Positions 8,537 to 18,112 are shown, counted from the stretch's first letter. The stretch: 64,000 bases of DNA from an uncultured Elusimicrobia bacterium (GCA_903917735.1 CAIXBR010000046.1:1-64000); one strand, 5' to 3'. Notes: generated from the sequence alone by a model not told the origin. Made by a program: numbers and translations.

Positions 8537-9834
8537 AGACGGAAAATGTTCTTTCCTTTGAGGCCTTTGGTGGCGTTCCTGGTGTCGAAGACGAGCCGCG
8601 CTGTTTTCGCGATCTTCACGTAGTCTATGCAGGAATGCGGCGTGACTATCATCACACAGTCGTAATTCTTTATTTTTTTCAGCGCGTCCTTGCTGGAGCG
8701 GCGCACTTCGCCTTCCCCCAGGTCGGTTTCGGCCACGTAGGGGTCGTAGTAGTCGGCTTTGGCGCCGGTCTTCTCAAGGAGGATCAGCACGTCGCGCGCC
8801 GGGCTTTCGCGCGGGTCGGCGATGTCGGGCTTGTAGGCCATGCCTATCATGAGTATTTTAGACCGGCTGAGGGCCTTGCCGCGGGTGTTGAGTATCTCGC
8901 CCAGGCGGGCCACCACGTGGTCCGGCATGGAGGAATTAATGGCGCCGGCCAGCTCTATGAAGCGCGGCTCGAAGTTCAGGGTCTTCATCTTCCAACCGAG
9001 GTAATGGGGGTCCAGCGGTATGCAGTGGCCGCCTATGCCGGGGCCGGGGAAGAAAGGCATGAAGCCGAACGGCTTGGAGGCCGCGGCGCCTATGACTTCC
9101 CAGACGTCCAGGCCCAGCTTGTTGCACATAAGGGCCATTTCGTTCATCATGCCGATGTTCACGGCGCGGAAGGTGTTCTCCAGCAGTTTCACCAGTTCGG
9201 CCGTTTCGGTATTGGAAACTTCCAGCACGCGGTCTATGACGGCCCCGTACAGCAGGCCGGCCAGCTCGGTGCAGGCAGGGGTAAGGCCACCGACCACCTT
9301 GGGCGTGTTCTTTACACCGTATTTCTTGTTGCCCGGGTCCACGCGCTCGGGCGAGAAGGCCAGGTAGAAATCACGGCCGGCTTTCAGGCCGCCGGTCTCC
9401 AGCATGGGTTTCACCAGTTCCTTGGTAGTGCCGGGGTAGGTGGTGCTCTCCAGAATTATTATCTGGCCGCGCTTCAGGTACTTGCGGGTTTCCTGCACGG
9501 AGGCTACTATATAGGAAACGTCGGGGTCTTTGCTCTTCCGGAGGGGGGTGGGGACGCAGATAATGACGGCGTCCTGCTTCTTAAGGCCGGTAAAGTCGAG
9601 CGTGGCGGAGAGCAGGCCTTTATTCACCATGGCCGCCATTTCCGCGGTGGGCACGTCAGGGATGTAGGACTGGCCGGCGTTCAGGTCGCGCACTTTCTGC
9701 GCGTCCACTTCAAAGCCGGTTACGGCGAAGCCGCTTTTGGAGAATTCCATGGCCAGCGGCAGGCCCACGTAGCCCATGCCCACTATGCCGATCTTCGCTT
9801 TCCTGGTCTTAATAAGTTCTTTGATTTTGTCCAT
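8533..9834 (-). CDS. UDP-N-acetyl-hexosamine 6-dehydrogenase (WecC/WbpA family)
   Basis: A 433-residue NAD-dependent nucleotide-sugar dehydrogenase that oxidises the C6 hydroxyl of a UDP-sugar twice to give a uronate used in surface polysaccharides. The Rossmann motif GMGYVGLPLA is near residues 19-28, and the catalytic C271 lies in GIGGHCIPLDPHYL, the form typical of UDP-GlcNAc/ManNAc dehydrogenases rather than UDP-glucose enzymes. The C-terminal domain has KILMIGMAYKPDIAD. AGGAG precedes the ATG. It is the first gene of an operon with the histidine kinase; no other polysaccharide gene is adjacent. Confidence 0.88.
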   Translation of the reverse strand: MDKIKELIKTRKAKIGIVGMGYVGLPLAMEFSKSGFAVTGFEVDAQKVRDLNAGQSYIPDVPTAEMAAMVNKGLLSATLDFTGLKKQDAVIICVPTPLRKSKDPDVSYIVASVQETRKYLKRGQIIILESTTYPGTTKELVKPMLETGGLKAGRDFYLAFSPERVDPGNKKYGVKNTPKVVGGLTPACTELAGLLYGAVIDRVLEVSNTETAELVKLLENTFRAVNIGMMNEMALMCNKLGLDVWEVIGAAASKPFGFMPFFPGPGIGGHCIPLDPHYLGWKMKTLNFEPRFIELAGAINSSMPDHVVARLGEILNTRGKALSRSKILMIGMAYKPDIADPRESPARDVLILLEKTGAKADYYDPYVAETDLGEGEVRRSSKDALKKIKNYDCVMIVTPHSCIDYVKIAKTARLVFDTRNATKGLKGKNIFRL

Positions 9835-9971
9835 ATTTTATTATCTCCTGTAAATTCAATTCAATTATACTAAAAAATATGTGAATTCCAGACTGCCGCT
9901 TTCCTTTGCCTTGCTGCAGTAATTCCGCCGGCTTCCCTAATAGGACTTATAATTAATATAATTATCTTCAT
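9835..9971. promoter_or_regulatory. Divergent promoter region
   Basis: On the reverse strand TATAAT (9864-9869) precedes the sugar dehydrogenase gene. On the forward strand TATAAT (9948-9953) lies 18 nt before the site-2 protease ATG, and no Shine-Dalgarno follows, so that mRNA would have a very short leader. Neither has a convincing -35. Confidence 0.4.
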
Positions 9972-10607
9972 ATGGACTGGATTTTACAGCTTCCTGTTCT
10001 ATTTTTTTCGGTAATTTTCCACGAGTTCGCTCACGGCTACGCTGCCTACCGGCGCGGGGACGATACCGCTTATCTTTCGGGAAGGCTTTCCCTTAATCCT
10101 ATCCCGCATATAGACCCGGTTGGCACCGTGCTGCTGCCGGTTGCCTGCGCCCTGATGCACCTACCTACCATCGGCTGGGCCAAGCCGGTGCCGGTCAACC
10201 CTTACCGTATGCACAGTCCCCGCGCCGACATGGCCATGGTGGCTTTAAGCGGCCCGCTTTCCAATATTTTTCTGGCCATGGTGGCGGCCCTGATCTTCAA
10301 GCTGCTGACGTTCGGTTTCCTGGGCGCGGACCTGTCCTACACCCTTATGAAGATGGCCGGCTTCGCGGTAATAATAAACCTGGCGCTGGCTATGTTCAAC
10401 CTCATACCGGTTTATCCGCTGGACGGCAGCCAGGTGGCACTGGGCCTGCTGAAGGGGGACTGGCTGGAAACCTACGAAAAACATCTGCCGTACGGGGTTT
10501 ATATAATAATGGGCCTGGTTTTTACGGGCTTATTCAAATATTTAGTAGTGCCGCCGATCGCGCTCGCGCTTGCGCTGTTGACGCATTTCGGAATTTATAT
10601 AGGCTGA
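9972..10607 (+). CDS. Site-2-protease-family (M50) membrane metalloprotease
   Basis: A 211-residue multi-pass membrane protein of the compact M50 group that cuts substrates inside the membrane. The zinc motif HEFAHG is in the first helix near residues 17-22, and the third ligand lies in NLIPVYPLDGSQ near residues 138-149. There is no PDZ domain, unlike RseP. It ends 4 nt before trpS, so it heads an operon of trpS, scpA and scpB, an arrangement found in many bacteria. Its natural substrate is unknown. Confidence 0.87.
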   Translation: MDWILQLPVLFFSVIFHEFAHGYAAYRRGDDTAYLSGRLSLNPIPHIDPVGTVLLPVACALMHLPTIGWAKPVPVNPYRMHSPRADMAMVALSGPLSNIFLAMVAALIFKLLTFGFLGADLSYTLMKMAGFAVIINLALAMFNLIPVYPLDGSQVALGLLKGDWLETYEKHLPYGVYIIMGLVFTGLFKYLVVPPIALALALLTHFGIYIG

Positions 10608-10611
10608 TATT

Positions 10612-11703
10612 ATGGAAAACAACAAGAAACCGGTGGCGGTATCCGGCGCGCGCCCTACGGGCCGCCTGCACCTGGGCAATTACTGGGGCACGCTGAAGAA
10701 CTGGGCGGACATGCAGGGCAAGTACGACTGCTATTTCTTCGTGGCGGACTGGCACGCGCTGACAACCGGCGCCGACAAGAGCGGCAACATTGCCGAATGC
10801 ACCCGCGAGATGGTGCTGGACTGGCTGGCGCTGGGCCTGGACCCGGCCAAGTGCGTTTTTTTCCGGCAGTCGGACGTTAAAGAGCACGCCGAGCTGGCGC
10901 TGCTGCTGGGCATGGTCACGCCCATCAGCTGGCTGCTCAGGAACCCCACTTTCAAGGACCAGCTGCAGGAGCTTTACAAGGCCAAGTACAAAGGCCAGGA
11001 AGACAAGATGAAGAAGGCTGAGGGCGTTACCAAACAGCTGGCCGAGGCCCACGGCGAGGACGCCGAGACCACGGCGCTGCATTCCGACATGGCCGTGCTC
11101 GGCTTCCTGGGGTACCCGGTGCTGATGGCCGCCGACATCCTGCTTTACGGCGCCAAACTGGTGCCGATAGGCCGTGATCAGCTGCCGCACCTGGAATTGA
11201 CGCGTGACATGGTGCGCCGCTTCAACCACGTGTTCGGCGGGCAGGTGCTGAGCGAGCCTGAGCCGCTGTTCACCAGCTCCCCGGTGGTGCCCGGCCTGGA
11301 CGGGCGCAAGATGTCCAAGTCCTACGGCAACACGATAGGTATTTTTGAAGACGCCAAAAGCCTTGAGGCCAAGGTCAAGAAGATGTACACCGACCCGCTC
11401 AAGATAAAGCTGGACGACAAGGGCCACCCCGAGGGCTGCGTGGTCTGCGCTTTCCACAAACTTTACAACCCCGACTGGAAGGTCCGCGAGGTGGAATGCC
11501 TGGAGGGCAGGACGGGCTGCGGCGCCTGCAAAGGTCAGCTGATCGCGCTGATGGAGAAAGAAACCGCCGTTCTGCGCGCGCGCCGGGCGGAGCTGGCCGC
11601 TAAGACCGATGTGGAGGCCCTGCTGGCCGACGGCGCTAAAAGGGCCGGGGCGGTGGCTTCGGTCACTATGAAGGCCGCCTCGAAAGCCGCGGGGCTGGTG
11701 TAA
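10612..11703 (+). CDS. trpS: Tryptophanyl-tRNA synthetase
   Basis: A 363-residue class I synthetase that charges tRNA-Trp. The HIGH signature is HLGN within GARPTGRLHLGNYWG, and the KMSKS loop is GRKMSKSYGN. The tail of the anticodon-binding domain has four or five cysteines; the last three form C-x6-C-x2-C (ECLEGRTGCGACKG), with two more 16 and 19 residues upstream. This resembles the iron-sulfur-binding motif of Thermotoga TrpRS. The gene is 4 nt after the protease and 3 nt before scpA. Confidence 0.95.
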   Translation: MENNKKPVAVSGARPTGRLHLGNYWGTLKNWADMQGKYDCYFFVADWHALTTGADKSGNIAECTREMVLDWLALGLDPAKCVFFRQSDVKEHAELALLLGMVTPISWLLRNPTFKDQLQELYKAKYKGQEDKMKKAEGVTKQLAEAHGEDAETTALHSDMAVLGFLGYPVLMAADILLYGAKLVPIGRDQLPHLELTRDMVRRFNHVFGGQVLSEPEPLFTSSPVVPGLDGRKMSKSYGNTIGIFEDAKSLEAKVKKMYTDPLKIKLDDKGHPEGCVVCAFHKLYNPDWKVREVECLEGRTGCGACKGQLIALMEKETAVLRARRAELAAKTDVEALLADGAKRAGAVASVTMKAASKAAGLV

Positions 11704-11706
11704 ATT

Positions 11707-12543
11707 ATGAGCGCTATCGACATACACCTGGAGAATTTCGAAGGTCCGCTGGACCTCCTGATGCATCTTATCAGGAAGAACAATCTGGACATCTACGACA
11801 TCCCGATATCGAACATAACTTCCGAGTACCTGCAGTACCTGGACGTGATGAAGAGCCTGAACCTGGAAGTGGCCGGGGAATTCCTGGTGATGGCCGCTAC
11901 GCTGATGCAGATAAAGGCCAAGATGCTGCTGCCGGCTCCCGAACAGCCGGAGGGCGAGGGCGGGCCGGACCCTAGAGGCGCGCTGGTGTCCATGCTGGAA
12001 GAGTATCAGCGCTATAAAGAAGCCTCCAAGGACATGAACAGCCGCTTCGCGCGCTTCAAGGACTCCTTCTACCGCGGCTCCCCGGTGTTCTCCAGCGAGG
12101 AGAAATACCTGGACCTGGATTTTTATGCGCTGATGGACGCGGTGAAGCGCGCTTTCGAGAAGGCCGAGCCCAGCCGCGAGGTGGAGGCCGACCAGTTCCC
12201 GATAGAGTCGCGCGTGGCGAAGATAGAGAAGATGCTGGAAGGGCGGGAGTGGCTGCTGCTCGACGAGGTTTTTGCTTCGGAGAAGAAGAGGCTGGGAGTA
12301 ATAACCTGCTTCATGGCCCTCCTGGAGATGGTAAAGCAGCGGAAAATAGTGATTTCGCAGGACGAGGCCTATACCGAAGTGCGCATTTATCCCGCGCCGG
12401 TGCCGGCCCCCGTACCCGTTAAGGAGCCTGTTCCCGCGGCCGCCGAACCCGCAGCGGCCGTTGTTGAGGCCGCGGCCCCGGAAGGCCCCGCCGCCGATCC
12501 GCAGGCCCCCGCAAACGAGCCCCCCGCCGGGTCCGTCAACTGA
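11707..12543 (+). CDS. scpA: Segregation and condensation protein A
   Basis: A 278-residue kleisin that bridges the SMC heads in chromosome condensation. The N-terminal signature is FEGPLDLLMHLIRKNNLDIYD, and the C-terminal winged helix ends near residue 230. The last ~50 residues are an Ala/Pro/Glu tail of low complexity, an add-on to the usual ~240-residue protein. It lies 3 nt after trpS and 29 nt before scpB. Confidence 0.94.
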   Translation: MSAIDIHLENFEGPLDLLMHLIRKNNLDIYDIPISNITSEYLQYLDVMKSLNLEVAGEFLVMAATLMQIKAKMLLPAPEQPEGEGGPDPRGALVSMLEEYQRYKEASKDMNSRFARFKDSFYRGSPVFSSEEKYLDLDFYALMDAVKRAFEKAEPSREVEADQFPIESRVAKIEKMLEGREWLLLDEVFASEKKRLGVITCFMALLEMVKQRKIVISQDEAYTEVRIYPAPVPAPVPVKEPVPAAAEPAAAVVEAAAPEGPAADPQAPANEPPAGSVN

Positions 12544-12572
12544 TTTTTGATTACGGTTTTAAGAGGTAAATC

Positions 12573-13385
12573 ATGGAAGACGCCGAACTTAAAAAAGTGC
12601 TTGAGACCCTGATGTTCATAACGGACGCGCCGCTGCCGGTGAGCCGTATAATGCAGCTTTGCGAAATAAGGAACAAGGAGCGCGTGGAAAACGCCCTGGC
12701 CGAACTCCGCAAGAGCTACGACGACGAAGGCCGCACCCTGCAGGTAATGCAGGTGGCCGGCGGCTGGCAGCTGGCCACCCGTCCCGAATACGGCCTCTGG
12801 GTGCGAAAGCTTTACCACAATAAAATGACGGTGCGCCTTACCCAGGCCGCGCTGGAAACGCTCTGCATAATCGCCTATAAGCAGCCCCTTACCCGGGCCG
12901 AGATAGAGGCCATACGCGGAGTTGAGGTTATAGGCCCGCTCGATACGCTCAGCCAGCGCAGGCTTATTACCGTGGTGGGCCGCCGCGAGAGCATAGGCCG
13001 CCCGATACTTTACGGCACCACCAGCGAATTCCTGCGCCAGTTCGGCCTGAACTCGCTGGACAGTCTGCCGAAACTGGAAAGCTTCAACATCGAGAACATG
13101 GCGGCCGCCGCCCAGTCCACCGCCGTAGAGCTGATAGAGGAAGAATCCGCCGTGGAGACCGTGGCCGAGGGGGCGCCGCCCGAAGACCCCATCCAGGCCG
13201 CGGACGAGCAGTTTCCCGCGGGAGAGACCGCGGAGGCCGCTGACCCCGCCCAGGAAGCCGAGGCCCCCTTGCAGGAACAGCCCGCTCCCGAAGCTGTCGA
13301 ACTCTCTGCGGAGCCTGCGGTGGAAGCCGCTGTTTCAGAACAGCCCGCGGAGGCCGCGCCCGAAGAGCCGCACGAAGGCAACTGA
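12573..13385 (+). CDS. scpB: Segregation and condensation protein B
   Basis: A 270-residue partner of ScpA in the SMC-ScpAB complex. Two winged-helix domains span residues 1-170, with the family block TQAALETLCIIAYKQPLTRAEIE and the RRESIGRPILYGTT segment. The remaining ~100 residues are an acidic Ala/Glu/Pro tail absent from typical ScpB, paralleling the tail on ScpA. AAGAGG precedes the ATG. Confidence 0.94.
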   Translation: MEDAELKKVLETLMFITDAPLPVSRIMQLCEIRNKERVENALAELRKSYDDEGRTLQVMQVAGGWQLATRPEYGLWVRKLYHNKMTVRLTQAALETLCIIAYKQPLTRAEIEAIRGVEVIGPLDTLSQRRLITVVGRRESIGRPILYGTTSEFLRQFGLNSLDSLPKLESFNIENMAAAAQSTAVELIEEESAVETVAEGAPPEDPIQAADEQFPAGETAEAADPAQEAEAPLQEQPAPEAVELSAEPAVEAAVSEQPAEAAPEEPHEGN

Positions 13386-13394
13386 GTCCTTGCC

Positions 13395-13432
13395 GCCCAA
13401 CTGTCTATCCGTCTGTCTGACTAACTGCTACT
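13395..13432. repeat. Degenerate 8-bp-period repeat before galT
   Basis: CAACTGTC, TATCCGTC, TGTCTGAC, TAACTGCT: near-copies of an 8-bp unit fill the gap between scpB and galT, including where a Shine-Dalgarno would be expected. Related stretches occur at 32821-32863 and 43499-43565. Confidence 0.5.
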
Positions 13433-13436
13433 GACC

Positions 13437-14420
13437 ATGCCTGAAATAAGAAAAGACCCCGTTTTCGGCCGCTGGGTTATTATAGCCTCCGAGCGCGGCC
13501 TGCGCCCCAACGACTTCCTAGGCAAGCCGGGCGACCACCTCTGTCCTTTCTGCCCCGGCAACGAGGAGCTTACCCCGCCCACCATCTATTCCCTGCCCGG
13601 AGCGGACGGCGGCTGGCGCCTGCGCGTGGTGCGCAATAAATACCCGGCGCTGGTCTCGGAAGGGACTTCCGATAACCGGCGCGACGGCATCTACGACCGC
13701 ATGGACGGCATGGGCATCCATGAGGTGGTCATAGAGACCCCGGAGCACGGCCGCCTGCTGGAGGAACTGCCCGCAGAGGCGGTTACAGACGTAATAAAGA
13801 CCTACATGCTGCGCGTCAAAGAGATAAAAAAGGATCCGCGCATAAAGTACGTGATGATCTTCAAGAACCACGGCCGCAACGCCGGGGCCACCCTACTGCA
13901 CCCGCATTCGCAGATAATCGCCATGCCCATGGCCCCGCTGCGCGTGATGCAGGAAATAGACGGGGCGGCCGAGTACCACATAGAGCGCGGGACCTGCGTG
14001 TTCTGCGATATTGTGACCGAGGAGATCGCTTTTAAAAAGCGTGTGGTGGCGGAGAACTCGTCTTTCCTGGCCGTCACGCCTTACGCCAGCCGCTTCTCTT
14101 TCGAGACCTGGATCCTGCCTAAAAAACATTTCAGCCATTTTGAGAACATCCCGGAGGCGGAGGCCGGGGCGCTGGCCGAGGTGCTCAGAACCGCCCTCGG
14201 CAAGCTCATAGCTTCGCTGCCGGACCTGTCCTACAATCTGATAGTGCACACCATGCCGGTGTGCGAGCCTGAGGCGCAGCATTACCACTGGCATATCGAG
14301 ATAATGCCCAAACTCACGCACGTGGCCGGTTTCGAGTGGGGTACCGGCTTTTACATCAACGCGGTCTCGCCCGAGGCCGCCGCCGAGATCCTGAATTCGG
14401 GGAAGCAGTATAAAGTCTAG
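13437..14420 (+). CDS. galT: Galactose-1-phosphate uridylyltransferase
   Basis: A 327-residue Leloir-pathway enzyme that exchanges UMP between UDP-glucose and galactose-1-phosphate. The zinc pair CPFCPGNEE is near residues 36-44, a second CVFC pair near residue 186, and the catalytic His block is HPHSQI. The C-terminal HYHWHIEIMPK motif is also intact. No Shine-Dalgarno is visible; a simple repeat lies directly before the ATG. glgA follows after 10 nt, suggesting a sugar-nucleotide and glycogen unit. The bacterial paralogue acting on ADP-glucose is an alternative. Confidence 0.88.
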   Translation: MPEIRKDPVFGRWVIIASERGLRPNDFLGKPGDHLCPFCPGNEELTPPTIYSLPGADGGWRLRVVRNKYPALVSEGTSDNRRDGIYDRMDGMGIHEVVIETPEHGRLLEELPAEAVTDVIKTYMLRVKEIKKDPRIKYVMIFKNHGRNAGATLLHPHSQIIAMPMAPLRVMQEIDGAAEYHIERGTCVFCDIVTEEIAFKKRVVAENSSFLAVTPYASRFSFETWILPKKHFSHFENIPEAEAGALAEVLRTALGKLIASLPDLSYNLIVHTMPVCEPEAQHYHWHIEIMPKLTHVAGFEWGTGFYINAVSPEAAAEILNSGKQYKV

Positions 14421-14430
14421 GGGAGAATTT

Positions 14431-15888
14431 ATGAAGATCCTTATCGCAGCCAGCGAAGCGTTCCCTTTCTGCAAGACCGGCGGGCTTGCCGACGTTGCCG
14501 GCGCTTTAGCCCAGGTGTTCTCCAGGGCGGAGGACGCCGAGGTGGTGCTCTTCCTGCCGCGCTACCGCAACGTGGGCGGCGGGGCTTTTTCCCTTAAAGC
14601 GGCCGGCGGCAGCTTTTTGATACCGGTGGGCAGCCGCGTGGAGACCGCCACCATGAGCCGCGTCCAGTGGGGCAAGGTCGCGGTCTACTTCATAGAGAAT
14701 TCCAAATATTTCGACCGCCCCGGCATGTACCGGAGCGCCGCCGGAGATTACGAGGACAACGACGAGCGGTTCGTGTTCTTCTCCCGCGCCGTCCTGGAGG
14801 GCGCCAAGTTCATCGGCTTCAAGCCGGACGTGATACACTGCCACGACTGGCAGACCGGCCTGGTGCCGGCCTATTTGCGCACGCTGTACCGCCTGGACTC
14901 GTTCTACGCCAAGACGGCCTCGGTTTTCACCATTCATAATATAGCCTACCAAGGCATGTTCCCCAAGGAAACCCTGCAGAAGGCGGGTTTCTCCTGGCTG
15001 GACTTCACTCCTGAAAAGCTGGAATTCTACGGCGGCCTGAATTTCATGAAATCCGGGCTGGTTTTCGCGGACCTGGTGACCACCGTCAGCCCCACCTACG
15101 CCAGCGAGATCCAGTACCGCCCGGAATTCGGCCACGGTCTCGAGGGCGTGCTGAAGCACCGCACCTCGGACCTGTTCGGCATCCTCAACGGCATAGACGA
15201 GGAGATCTGGGACCCGTCCACCGACACTTTCCTGGAGCGCGGCTACGAGCTGAAGAGCTTCCAGCGCGGCAAGGCGGCGGCCAAGAAGGCTCTGCAGAAG
15301 GAGCTGGGGCTTGAAGAGAACAAGGACCTGATATTGGCGGGCGTAGTGAGCCGCCTGGACCAGCAGAAAGGGCTGGATACGCTTTTAAAGGCCGGGCCCG
15401 ACTTCCTGGAGAAAATGCAGTTCGTGGTGCTGGGCGCGGGCGACCCTGGGCTGTCGGACGCTTTCGCGGCGCTGGCCGCGGCCAACCCGAAGCGGGTCGC
15501 CTTCAGAGCGGGGTTTGACGAGGAGCTGGCGCACCGCATCTACGGCGGCTCCGATATTTTCGTAATGCCCTCGCGCTTCGAGCCGTGCGGCTTGAGCCAG
15601 ATGATAGCTATGCGCTACGGCGCGCTGCCGGTGGTGACGCGCACGGGCGGGCTGAAGGACACGGTGTTCTACAACGGCGAACCTAAGGATTCCAACGGCT
15701 TCGCCATCGACAACTCAGACGAGGGGCAGCTGCGCTCCGTGCTGGGGCATATAGTTTCGCTTTACGGCTGGCGCGAGAACTGGAACATGATGGTGAAGAA
15801 CGCCATGCGGGGGGACTACTCCTGGGGAAAGTCGGCCGAAGCCTATATAAAACTCTTCAGCATCGCGGCCCAGCGAAGGCAGCTGTAA
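14431..15888 (+). CDS. glgA: Glycogen (starch) synthase, GT5
   Basis: A 485-residue GT-B glycosyltransferase that adds glucose from ADP-glucose to alpha-1,4-glucan. The family start KTGGLADVAGAL binds the nucleotide sugar, HCHDWQTGLVPAYL is in the N-domain, and the C-domain has the FEPCGLSQMIAMRYG motif with the catalytic Glu. GGGGAGA precedes the ATG. Length matches bacterial GlgA. Confidence 0.94.
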   Translation: MKILIAASEAFPFCKTGGLADVAGALAQVFSRAEDAEVVLFLPRYRNVGGGAFSLKAAGGSFLIPVGSRVETATMSRVQWGKVAVYFIENSKYFDRPGMYRSAAGDYEDNDERFVFFSRAVLEGAKFIGFKPDVIHCHDWQTGLVPAYLRTLYRLDSFYAKTASVFTIHNIAYQGMFPKETLQKAGFSWLDFTPEKLEFYGGLNFMKSGLVFADLVTTVSPTYASEIQYRPEFGHGLEGVLKHRTSDLFGILNGIDEEIWDPSTDTFLERGYELKSFQRGKAAAKKALQKELGLEENKDLILAGVVSRLDQQKGLDTLLKAGPDFLEKMQFVVLGAGDPGLSDAFAALAAANPKRVAFRAGFDEELAHRIYGGSDIFVMPSRFEPCGLSQMIAMRYGALPVVTRTGGLKDTVFYNGEPKDSNGFAIDNSDEGQLRSVLGHIVSLYGWRENWNMMVKNAMRGDYSWGKSAEAYIKLFSIAAQRRQL

Positions 15889-15945
15889 CCCGGCCGAGCG
15901 GAGCGTCCCGGGCCGGGGCAGTATCCGTCCGCCTGTAAAATAAAA

Positions 15946-17919
15946 ATGAGACTACCGGAAGCTTTCGGGAAGCACCGCGCTGAATATCTGACGGCTGCGG
16001 CCGTCGCGGCCCTGCTTTGCGTTTTCTTCATCAGGGAAATGCTCTGCATCTCCTACTCGTCGCCCACTTTCGACGAGGCCTATTATCCGGCATACGGCTA
16101 TTCCCTCATTAAAACCGGCGATTGGCGGCTGGCCAACGACAAGGGCGACCTGGTGCCGCTACTGACGGGGCTGCCGCTATTTTTAGTTAATGCCGGGTTC
16201 AACGCCCGCAATGAACACTGGAGGAATCTGGCGGCCGGCAAAGAATACGGCGATGTCTGCCTGTACTCCCTTGATTTTCTGCACAACAACCGGGTACAGG
16301 CGGACAAGCTGCTGTTTTACGCCAGGCTGCCGATAGTATTCCTGGCCATGCTGCTGGGGCTGGGGGTTTACGTCTGGTCTTCACGGCTCTACGGCAGGGC
16401 GGGCGGGCTGCTGTCGCTGTTCCTCTATACCACTTGCCCGAATATCCTGGCCCATGCCGGCCTTGCCACAGAGGACATGGCGGCCGCTGTTTTCGCTTTT
16501 CTCACTATTTACGGCTACAGCCGCTATAACCGCAGGAAAAGGACCTCCGACCTGCTGCTGGCCGGGGCGGCTTTGGGGCTGGCCCTGAACGCGAAACAGA
16601 CTAACATCCTGCTGTTCCCGGCCTTGGCGGGCTGCTGCCTGTATGAGCATTTTTCGCGCCGCGGGAACGGGGCGGAGTTCAAGCGCCGATGCCTTGAGTT
16701 CGGCGCCCTCTGTGCCGCCGCCGTCCTGGTCCTGCTGGCTTTCTACGGCGTGTTCCATATTGACCAATTCCTGGCCGGCTTTAAAAAAACCGCGGTTTAT
16801 GTAGGTGGCGGCCATACGACCTATCTGAACGGAAAATACTCCGTAAAAGGTTTTTGGAATTATTTTATTTACGCCATCCTGGTGAAAACGCCTCTGCCTG
16901 TGCTGATCTTCGCGGTCCTGGCCGGGGCGGCCAGGTTCAAGGAGCGGATCTGTCTGGGACTTGACGGCGTTTACCTCGCGCTTTTCCCGGTGGCCCTGTT
17001 ACTGGCCGCGTCCTTTTCCGATTTTAACATAGGCTTGCGCCACGTCCTGCCTGTATATCCTTTCCTGTTCGTCTTTTGCGGGGGGGCGCTAAGGCTTTTT
17101 AAAGGCAAAGCGGCCGTTTTTATCCCTGCTGCGCTCCTGCTCTGGCAGGCGCAGGCGTCGGCCAGCGTGCAGCCCTATTATCTGACTTATTTTAACGAGC
17201 TGGCCGGCGGCCCGGCGCACGGGGATGAACACCTGCTCGATTCGAATCTGGACTGGGGGCAGGACCTTAAGGGGCTTAAGTCTTACCTGGATAAGGAGAA
17301 AGTTTCAGATCTGGTCCTGTCTTATTTCGGTTCCACCACCCAGGGTTACATAGAACGGGATTTTCAGGACCTGTTCTCCGGCGTGGCTGACCCCGCCGGG
17401 CACGTGAACAGTCTTACGCCGTACAGGGAGTACCTGGCGGTGAGCGCTACTAATCTGCACGGGCTTTATTTCCGGGAGTTCGGCAAGGATATGCTCTACT
17501 GGCTGCGCGGTGTGGAGCCGCGCGCCGTTATAGGCAACAACATACGGATCTATGACATAACCTCGGACGCGCGCGCACACGAACATTTGGCCAATATCTA
17601 TTTCCTTGCCGGGTATCCAAAACAGGCGGAGAGGGAATGCCGGCGGGCCCTGCTGCTTGACCCGGGTTCGCGGATGGCGAGGTTCATACAGGCCCTGGGC
17701 CACATTAAAGAAAACTTTCCCGGCGGCCTGGGCCTTATGAAGGCCTCCCTGCGTGAGAACGCCTACGCCGCCCCGGCCACCCTGCCTGATTTCCTCCCCG
17801 CCCCGCTGTTCCGCTACCGCTATTCCTTCATCTCCCGATACGCAGCCCAAAAATTCCGCGAAGCCAACTCTCCCAAAGAAGCCGCAGCCATGCTGGCACT
17901 GTCAAAGCAGCTGAAGTAA
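15946..17919 (+). CDS. Polytopic glycosyltransferase (GT39/PMT-like) with C-terminal TPR
   Basis: A 657-residue membrane protein. After the first membrane helix, the periplasmic loop has SPTFDEAYYPAYGYSL, with the acidic DE pair used by lipid-phospho-sugar-dependent GT-C enzymes. About nine membrane helices run to residue ~400. A soluble part follows, with LDSNLDWGQDLKGLKSYL, a motif common in this family, and one or two TPRs (HLANIYFLAGYPKQAE...) near residues 545-600. It likely transfers a sugar from a polyprenyl carrier to protein or lipid on the periplasmic face; the acceptor is unknown. No Shine-Dalgarno precedes the ATG. Confidence 0.75.
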   Translation: MRLPEAFGKHRAEYLTAAAVAALLCVFFIREMLCISYSSPTFDEAYYPAYGYSLIKTGDWRLANDKGDLVPLLTGLPLFLVNAGFNARNEHWRNLAAGKEYGDVCLYSLDFLHNNRVQADKLLFYARLPIVFLAMLLGLGVYVWSSRLYGRAGGLLSLFLYTTCPNILAHAGLATEDMAAAVFAFLTIYGYSRYNRRKRTSDLLLAGAALGLALNAKQTNILLFPALAGCCLYEHFSRRGNGAEFKRRCLEFGALCAAAVLVLLAFYGVFHIDQFLAGFKKTAVYVGGGHTTYLNGKYSVKGFWNYFIYAILVKTPLPVLIFAVLAGAARFKERICLGLDGVYLALFPVALLLAASFSDFNIGLRHVLPVYPFLFVFCGGALRLFKGKAAVFIPAALLLWQAQASASVQPYYLTYFNELAGGPAHGDEHLLDSNLDWGQDLKGLKSYLDKEKVSDLVLSYFGSTTQGYIERDFQDLFSGVADPAGHVNSLTPYREYLAVSATNLHGLYFREFGKDMLYWLRGVEPRAVIGNNIRIYDITSDARAHEHLANIYFLAGYPKQAERECRRALLLDPGSRMARFIQALGHIKENFPGGLGLMKASLRENAYAAPATLPDFLPAPLFRYRYSFISRYAAQKFREANSPKEAAAMLALSKQLK

Positions 17920-17939
17920 GTCTGATTGGCATAGGAAAG

Positions 17940-18072
17940 GGCCTGGCGGGGGTATGGGTTCAGCGGGACTTCTCAGAGGCCGACGCTTGCGTAAGCGCTG
18001 AGGCCGAGAGTATGAGGCGCGCGTACGGTGTACGCGACGCCGGTCCCGCCGGGCCCATACCCCCGCCGGGCC
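17940..18072. repeat. Palindromic 130-bp element, copy 1 (inverted)
   Basis: The outer arms (17940-17958 with 18054-18072) pair almost fully, 14 bp without mismatch at 17945-17958/18054-18067. Inside are a 6-bp hairpin 18021-18035 (GCGTAC, GGT loop, GTACGC; loop ACC on the other strand) and a second hairpin CGCTT/AAGCG at 17984-17997. It is the reverse orientation of copies 2-4 and begins 21 nt after a stop codon, in a convergent gap. Confidence 0.85.
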
Positions 18073-18112
18073 GCCAACTGGGCATCTTGCGGTTTCTAAC
18101 TTAAAGCGATAG

